Assembly (NCBI GenBank): GCA_035259345.1
Contig: DATFWK010000048.1
Coordinates: forward strand, 1 to 12,534
Origin: DATFWK01 sp035259345
GTDB lineage: Bacteria > Actinomycetota > Thermoleophilia > Miltoncostaeales > Miltoncostaeaceae
Length of the DNA: 12,534 nucleotides
Reading direction: 5' to 3'
In this document: piece by piece, positions 9,479 to 12,534 of the stretch
Layout: each line of letters starts with the position of its first letter
How positions within the stretch are numbered: the stretch's first letter is position 1
Notes under the pieces: generated by a model
What the model was told of the DNA's origin: nothing
What the model saw: the letters and a program-made list of their open reading frames with translations, nothing else
The model's database searches: none
Translations under genes and position numbers: made by a program

Positions 9479-10233
9479 GCGACCGCGCCGGCGCCTACGG
9501 CGAGGACCTCGCCCACGTCCACGCCGCCGGCTTCCTCTGGGTGGCCGAGGAGGCCGCGCGCTTCGCGATCGACGCCCTCGCGGCCGCGGGCATCGATGGG
9601 GCGACGGTCGTCGAGCTCGGATGCGGCAGCGGGCAGACGGCGGCACGGCTTGGCGAGGCGGGCCACGAGGTCATCGGCATCGACAGCAGCCCGCACATGC
9701 TGACGCTCGCGCGCGAGGCGGCGCCCAAGGCGCGGCTCGTGCTCGGCTCGATCCACGCCACGCCGATCCCGCCGTGCGACCTCGTCCTGGCCGTCGGCGA
9801 AGTCCTGAGCTACCGCTTCCCCGGCGACGAGGACGCCTCGGCGACGGCGCTGCTCGACCGGGCCGTGCGGGCGCTCCGCCCGGGCGGCATGCTCGTCTTC
9901 GACGTCGCCGCCCCGGGCCGCGCGTCCGGGCGCGGGCACGTCCTCGGGGACGGCTGGGCGGTGCTCGTGGACGCCCGTGAGGACCGGGCCGCCGCCACGC
10001 TCGTCCGCGAGATCGTGACGTTCCGGCGTATGGGCGACGCCTGGCGGCGCTCGGACGAGGTCCACCGGCTGGCCCTCCTCAGCCCGAGCGGCCTGGCCGC
10101 GCACCTACGCCGCCGCGGCCTGTCGGCGCGCATACTCCGCGGCTACGGCGCGGGCGAGCTCGGGCTGGGGTGGCGGGTGATCGCGGCGCGCGCGCGCGGC
10201 GGGGTCAGGCGGGCGGCGCGTCCTCGATCGTGA
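9475..10233 (+). CDS. Class I SAM-dependent methyltransferase
   Basis: The 252-residue product has a Rossmann methyltransferase core. Motif I is VVELGCGSG (45-53), the acidic ribose-binding residue is D70 in VIGIDSSPHML, and PPCDLVLAVGEVLSY and ALRPGGMLVFDV follow. The N-terminal YGEDLAHVHAAGF resembles a recurring block (Y..lA.iHd.GF) that I remember from an uncharacterised methyltransferase group. The substrate is unknown. The start is unusual: the conserved N terminus requires a start before GTG 9541, yet the frame has no ATG, GTG or TTG for well over 170 bases upstream. CTG 9475 overlaps the cyclase stop as CTGA, so I use it. If the N-terminal block is not needed, GTG 9541 would give 230 residues. 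The gene is probably cotranscribed with the cyclase, and its 3' end overlaps the GNAT gene tail to tail. Confidence 0.88.
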   Translation: MSDRAGAYGEDLAHVHAAGFLWVAEEAARFAIDALAAAGIDGATVVELGCGSGQTAARLGEAGHEVIGIDSSPHMLTLAREAAPKARLVLGSIHATPIPPCDLVLAVGEVLSYRFPGDEDASATALLDRAVRALRPGGMLVFDVAAPGRASGRGHVLGDGWAVLVDAREDRAAATLVREIVTFRRMGDAWRRSDEVHRLALLSPSGLAAHLRRRGLSARILRGYGAGELGLGWRVIAARARGGVRRAARPRS

Positions 10234-10735
10234 GCTGGAACAGGACGTGGTCGCGCCACGCGCCCGCGATCCTGAGATAGCGCGGCGCGAGGCCGATCCG
10301 CGTGAAGCCATTCTTCTCGAGCACCCGCTGCGAGCCGACGTTGTCGACGAGGGTGCCGGCCTCGAGCCGGTGGAGGCCCGCTGAGTCGAAGGCCCACTCC
10401 ACGCCCAGGCCGACCGCGCGGGTCGCGACCCCGCGGCCGTTGTGGTCCTTCGCGACGAAGTAGCCGACGTTCGCGCTCTGGAACGCGTTGCGCACGATGT
10501 TCGAGACGGCGAGCACCCCGACCGGCGCGCCGTCGTCGAGGATCAGGAAGCGCTCGAGCGCGCCGGCCGCGCGCAGCTCGGAGGTGCGCTGCAGCGAGCG
10601 CCGCTGGCCGTCCTCGGTGAAGAACGACGGGTCGCGGAGGGGCTCGAACGGGGCGAGGAACGCCCGCTCGGCCCGGTAGAGCGCGGCGAGGGCGGCGGCG
10701 TCCCGCACGCGGGCCGGGCGCAGCGCGACGGTCAC
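10205..10735 (-). CDS. GNAT-family N-acetyltransferase, RimJ/RimL-like
   Basis: The 176-residue product is a single-domain GNAT that moves an acetyl group from acetyl-CoA to an amine. The acetyl-CoA loop is in VGYFVAKDHNGRGVATRAV (90-108). The C-terminal blocks HRLEAGTLVDNVGSQRVLEK (122-141) and GFTRIG...RDHVLFQL are characteristic of the RimJ/RimL type that acetylates protein N termini, such as ribosomal proteins. Many relatives act on other substrates, so none is assigned. GTG 10735 overlaps the leuB stop as GTGA and gives a full family N terminus, so translation is probably coupled to leuB. The 3' end overlaps the methyltransferase gene by 29 bases on the opposite strand. Confidence 0.92.
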   Translation of the reverse strand: MTVALRPARVRDAAALAALYRAERAFLAPFEPLRDPSFFTEDGQRRSLQRTSELRAAGALERFLILDDGAPVGVLAVSNIVRNAFQSANVGYFVAKDHNGRGVATRAVGLGVEWAFDSAGLHRLEAGTLVDNVGSQRVLEKNGFTRIGLAPRYLRIAGAWRDHVLFQLTIEDAPPA

Positions 10736-11784
10736 GAGGCGTGCGCGAGGACCAGGTCCCCCATCTCACGCGTGCCCACCGTCCCGCCGAGGTCCCGGGT
10801 GCGGTGGCCCTCGTCGAGCACCGTGGCGACGGCGCCCTCGATGCGCTCGGCGGCGGCCGGCGCGCCGAGGGAGTAGCGCAGCATCATCGCCGCCGAGAGG
10901 CACGCCGCGATCGGGTTGGCCGAGCCCCGGCCGGCGATGTCGGGCGCCGAGCCGTGGACCGGCTCGTACAGCCCGGGACCGCCGTCCCCGAGGCTCGCCG
11001 ACGGGAGCATCCCGATCGAGCCGGTGAGCATGGCCGCCTCGTCGCTGAGGATGTCGCCGAACATGTTCTCGGTCACGATCACGTCGAACGCGGCCGGCCT
11101 GCTGACGAGCTGCATCGCCGCGTTGTCCACGAGCATGTGCTCGAGCGCGACGCCGGGATGGCCGGCGGCGGTCGCGACGACCTCCTCGCGCCAGAGGCGC
11201 GAGGGCTCGAGCACGTTGGCCTTGTCCACGGAGGTGACCATCCCGCGCCGGCCCGCGGCGGCCCGGAAGGCCCACTCGGCCACCCGCCGCACCTCCCGGC
11301 GCGAGTACGCGCATGTGTCGAAGGCGCCGTCGGGTGAGCGCCCGCGCTCGCCGAAGTAGATGCCGCCCGTGAGCTCCCGCACCACGAGCAGGTCGGTCCC
11401 CTCGATCCGCTCGCGCCGGAGCGGGCTCGCGTCGTAGAGGGCCGGCCACGGGCGGACCGGCCGCAGGTTCGCGAAGAGCTCCAGGCCCGCGCGGAGGCCG
11501 AGGAGCCCCTGCTCCGGCCGGGGGCGGTCAGGGTCCGTCGTGTCCCACTTCGGCCCGCCGACCGCGCCGAGCAGGACCGCGTCCGCCGAGCGGCAGCGCT
11601 CGAGGACCTCCTCGGTCAGCGCCGTGCCGTCGAGGTCGATCGACGCCCCGCCGACCGGGTGCTCCTCCCACACGACCTCGAGCCCGTCCGTCCCGGCGAC
11701 CGCGTCGACCAGGCGCCGCGCCTCGCGCACGACCTCCGGGCCGATGCCGTCGCCGGGAAGCACCACCACCGTGACCGTCCGCAT
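10732..11784 (-). CDS. leuB: 3-isopropylmalate dehydrogenase
   Basis: The 350-residue NAD-dependent enzyme oxidises and decarboxylates 3-isopropylmalate in leucine synthesis. In the citramalate route it also converts 3-methylmalate to 2-oxobutyrate for isoleucine. Family blocks are LPGDGIGPEV (9-18), LLGAVGGPKWD (71-81), RELTGGIYFGERG (136-148), K188 and D220 at the active site, and the signature NMFGDILSDEAAMLTGSIGMLPSASL (from 240) with metal-ligand aspartates D244 and D248. Length is normal. ATG 11784 is chosen over GTG 11790, because the GTG lies within the Shine-Dalgarno GGGAGGTG that is correctly spaced for the ATG. No leuC, leuD or leuA is in the window. The stop overlaps the GNAT start. 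Confidence 0.97.
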   Translation of the reverse strand: MRTVTVVVLPGDGIGPEVVREARRLVDAVAGTDGLEVVWEEHPVGGASIDLDGTALTEEVLERCRSADAVLLGAVGGPKWDTTDPDRPRPEQGLLGLRAGLELFANLRPVRPWPALYDASPLRRERIEGTDLLVVRELTGGIYFGERGRSPDGAFDTCAYSRREVRRVAEWAFRAAAGRRGMVTSVDKANVLEPSRLWREEVVATAAGHPGVALEHMLVDNAAMQLVSRPAAFDVIVTENMFGDILSDEAAMLTGSIGMLPSASLGDGGPGLYEPVHGSAPDIAGRGSANPIAACLSAAMMLRYSLGAPAAAERIEGAVATVLDEGHRTRDLGGTVGTREMGDLVLAHAS

Positions 11785-11789
11785 CCGCA

Positions 11790-11795
11790 CCTCCC
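11790..11795 (-). promoter_or_regulatory. Shine-Dalgarno of leuB
   Basis: GGGAGG on the minus strand ends five bases before ATG 11784. It decides the start against the in-frame GTG at 11790, which overlaps the motif itself. Confidence 0.8.
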
Positions 11796-11818
11796 GCGGC
11801 GCGGAGCCTATCCGCGGG
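11793..11818 (-). other. Perfect inverted repeat touching the leuB ribosome binding site
   Basis: CCCGCGG (11812-11818) and CCGCGGG (11793-11799) form a 7-bp GC stem with a 12-base loop on the minus strand. The 3' arm ends in the GGG of the leuB Shine-Dalgarno. It lies in the 37-base gap between the secreted-protein stop and the leuB start. It could weaken leuB translation or act as a U-less terminator of the gene upstream. Neither is shown. Confidence 0.45.
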
Positions 11819-11821
11819 CCG

Positions 11822-12391
11822 TCAGTTCAGGACCACCCACAAGTCGCTGTCGGCGAAGACGTTGTTGACATCGGCAACGACGATCTCGACCTGGGTCCCG
11901 GCCGGGCAGCCGAGCGCCACGGCGCCGACATTGACGCGAGCTGCGAAGCCCGTGCCGGTCGCACCGACGTTCACGCCCGCGGCCTGTGGTGTGAAGTTGA
12001 GGCCGCTCACGCAGTAGCGCCCGGGGCTCGGGTGGCTGACGCTCGCCGTCGCGAAGTTGACGGAATGGGCCGAGTCGACGGTTCCATTGAGGCTGATATG
12101 GGCGAATGCCACCGCGGTGCCGGCGGCGCCGGTCGCCCCGGTGGCCCCGACCGGGCCCGACGCCCCGGACGCGCCGGCCGCGCCCTGGGCGCCTCTCGGA
12201 AGCTGGCCGCTCTTGAAGTCCGCACGAAGCAGGGATCCGTTCTTGATGTCCGCGCCGGTGATCGTGCCGTCCTTGATGTCCTTGCCGGTGATCTTCGCCG
12301 CCGCGAACGCCGAGCCGCCCAAGGCGACGAAGAGCGCGGCGGTGGCCATGACGTTGGCGTACGTCAGGCGCCGCGTGATCCGGTTCAGCAT
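11822..12391 (-). CDS. Secreted protein with decapeptide repeats and a collagen-like segment
   Basis: The 189-residue product begins with a signal peptide: basic MLNRITRRLTYANVMAT, a hydrophobic stretch, then likely cleavage after AFA (residue 30). Residues 36-65 hold three ten-residue repeats of the type G-x-DIK-x-G-T-I-x. Residues 67-93 are nine Gly-X-Y triplets rich in Ala, Ser and Thr. The C-terminal part (94-189) is probably a beta-rich globular domain with two cysteines, C127 and C162, that could form a disulfide. Proteins with this leader, DIK-type repeats and collagen-like segments recur in Thermoleophilia as I remember them; their function is unknown. ATG 12391 is preceded by a strong GGGGGAG. 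No sortase motif or later membrane helix is seen, so it is probably released or loosely wall-bound. It may be a surface adhesion or matrix component, but that is speculation. Confidence 0.88.
   Translation of the reverse strand: MLNRITRRLTYANVMATAALFVALGGSAFAAAKITGKDIKDGTITGADIKNGSLLRADFKSGQLPRGAQGAAGASGASGPVGATGATGAAGTAVAFAHISLNGTVDSAHSVNFATASVSHPSPGRYCVSGLNFTPQAAGVNVGATGTGFAARVNVGAVALGCPAGTQVEIVVADVNNVFADSDLWVVLN
12113..12193 (-). repeat. Collagen-like Gly-X-Y triplets (nine)
   Basis: Codons 67-93 of the secreted protein encode glycine at every third residue (67, 70, 73, 76, 79, 82, 85, 88, 91), with Ala, Ser, Thr, Gln, Pro and Val between. Proline is scarce for a collagen-like tract, so a triple helix this short would be weak on its own. 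Confidence 0.8.
12197..12286 (-). repeat. Three decapeptide repeats (DIK-G type)
   Basis: Codons 36-65 encode GKDIKDGTIT, GADIKNGSLL and RADFKSGQLP in tandem, sharing the pattern x-x-D-[IF]-K-x-G-x-[IL]-x. The period of ten residues is clear by eye. It suggests a regular rod or beta arrangement between the signal peptide and the collagen-like part. Confidence 0.75.
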
Positions 12392-12534
12392 GTCTCCCCC
12401 TTCCCGGTGCCCACACGGCGCCTGGGGCGCGCCGCGGGGTTGACGAGCGCGTGCGCCGAACCTCAGGGAACCTCTCGGCGCGCCGCGAGCAGGGAACGCT
12501 ACCGGCCGCCCGTCGGCTGGGTACGCTGGCCCCG
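12392..12534 (-). other. 5' flank of the secreted-protein gene
   Basis: The Shine-Dalgarno GGGGGAG lies at about 12395-12401 on the minus strand. Beyond it I see no convincing -35/-10 pair for the minus strand and no gene start to the window edge. A TAGCGT hexamer (12496-12501) could be a -10, but no -35-like partner stands at the right distance. Confidence 0.4.

Noticed and set aside
12440..12468. Plus-strand TTGACG as a promoter
   Set aside because: The expected -10 position reads TCAGGG, which does not match, and no plus-strand gene follows within the window.

Overview
This is a very GC-rich bacterial chromosome segment. The partial 16S rRNA gene at the left edge has signature stretches that I associate with the actinobacterial class Thermoleophilia (Solirubrobacterales/Gaiellales relatives). 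Frequent GTG and TTG starts, NTGA gene overlaps and a secreted protein with a collagen-like segment behind a YANVMAT-type leader fit that assignment. The taxonomy is inference from memory, not a database search.

Layout. Positions 1-421 hold the 5' end of 16S rRNA on the minus strand, cut by the window edge. Positions 421-766 hold its leader and a convincing promoter. Upstream of that promoter, also on the minus strand, lies a tightly packed gene chain read from right to left: ilvE, cimA, a DegT-type aminotransferase, argH, a small RemA/DUF370-like protein, a 3-methyladenine DNA glycosylase and tyrS (7873 down to 767). Six of the seven genes overlap or nearly abut, and cimA follows ilvE by 17 bases. 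A stem-loop over the tyrS stop codon separates this chain from the rRNA promoter. From a 48-base divergent gap, a plus-strand pair leaves in the other direction: a GAF-GAF-GGDEF diguanylate cyclase and a SAM-dependent methyltransferase (7922-10233). The methyltransferase converges with, and overlaps by 29 bases, a minus-strand pair, leuB and a GNAT acetyltransferase (11784-10205). At the right end a minus-strand gene encodes a secreted protein with decapeptide repeats and a collagen-like segment. The last 143 bases hold its 5' flank and no gene I can see.

How the genes work together. CimA, LeuB and IlvE point to isoleucine made from pyruvate and acetyl-CoA by the citramalate route. LeuB and IlvE also serve leucine, and IlvE serves valine. 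ArgH makes arginine. TyrS charges tRNA(Tyr), the glycosylase repairs alkylated bases, and the rRNA operon follows, so the left three quarters is a growth-linked housekeeping block. The diguanylate cyclase is the one clear signalling gene. I do not see a defence system, mobile element, CRISPR array or other obviously new system. The points most worth checking are the apparent CTG starts, the shortened RemA-like protein, the orphan sugar-type aminotransferase inside an amino-acid operon, the hairpin touching the leuB ribosome binding site, and the regulatory layout around tyrS and rrn.
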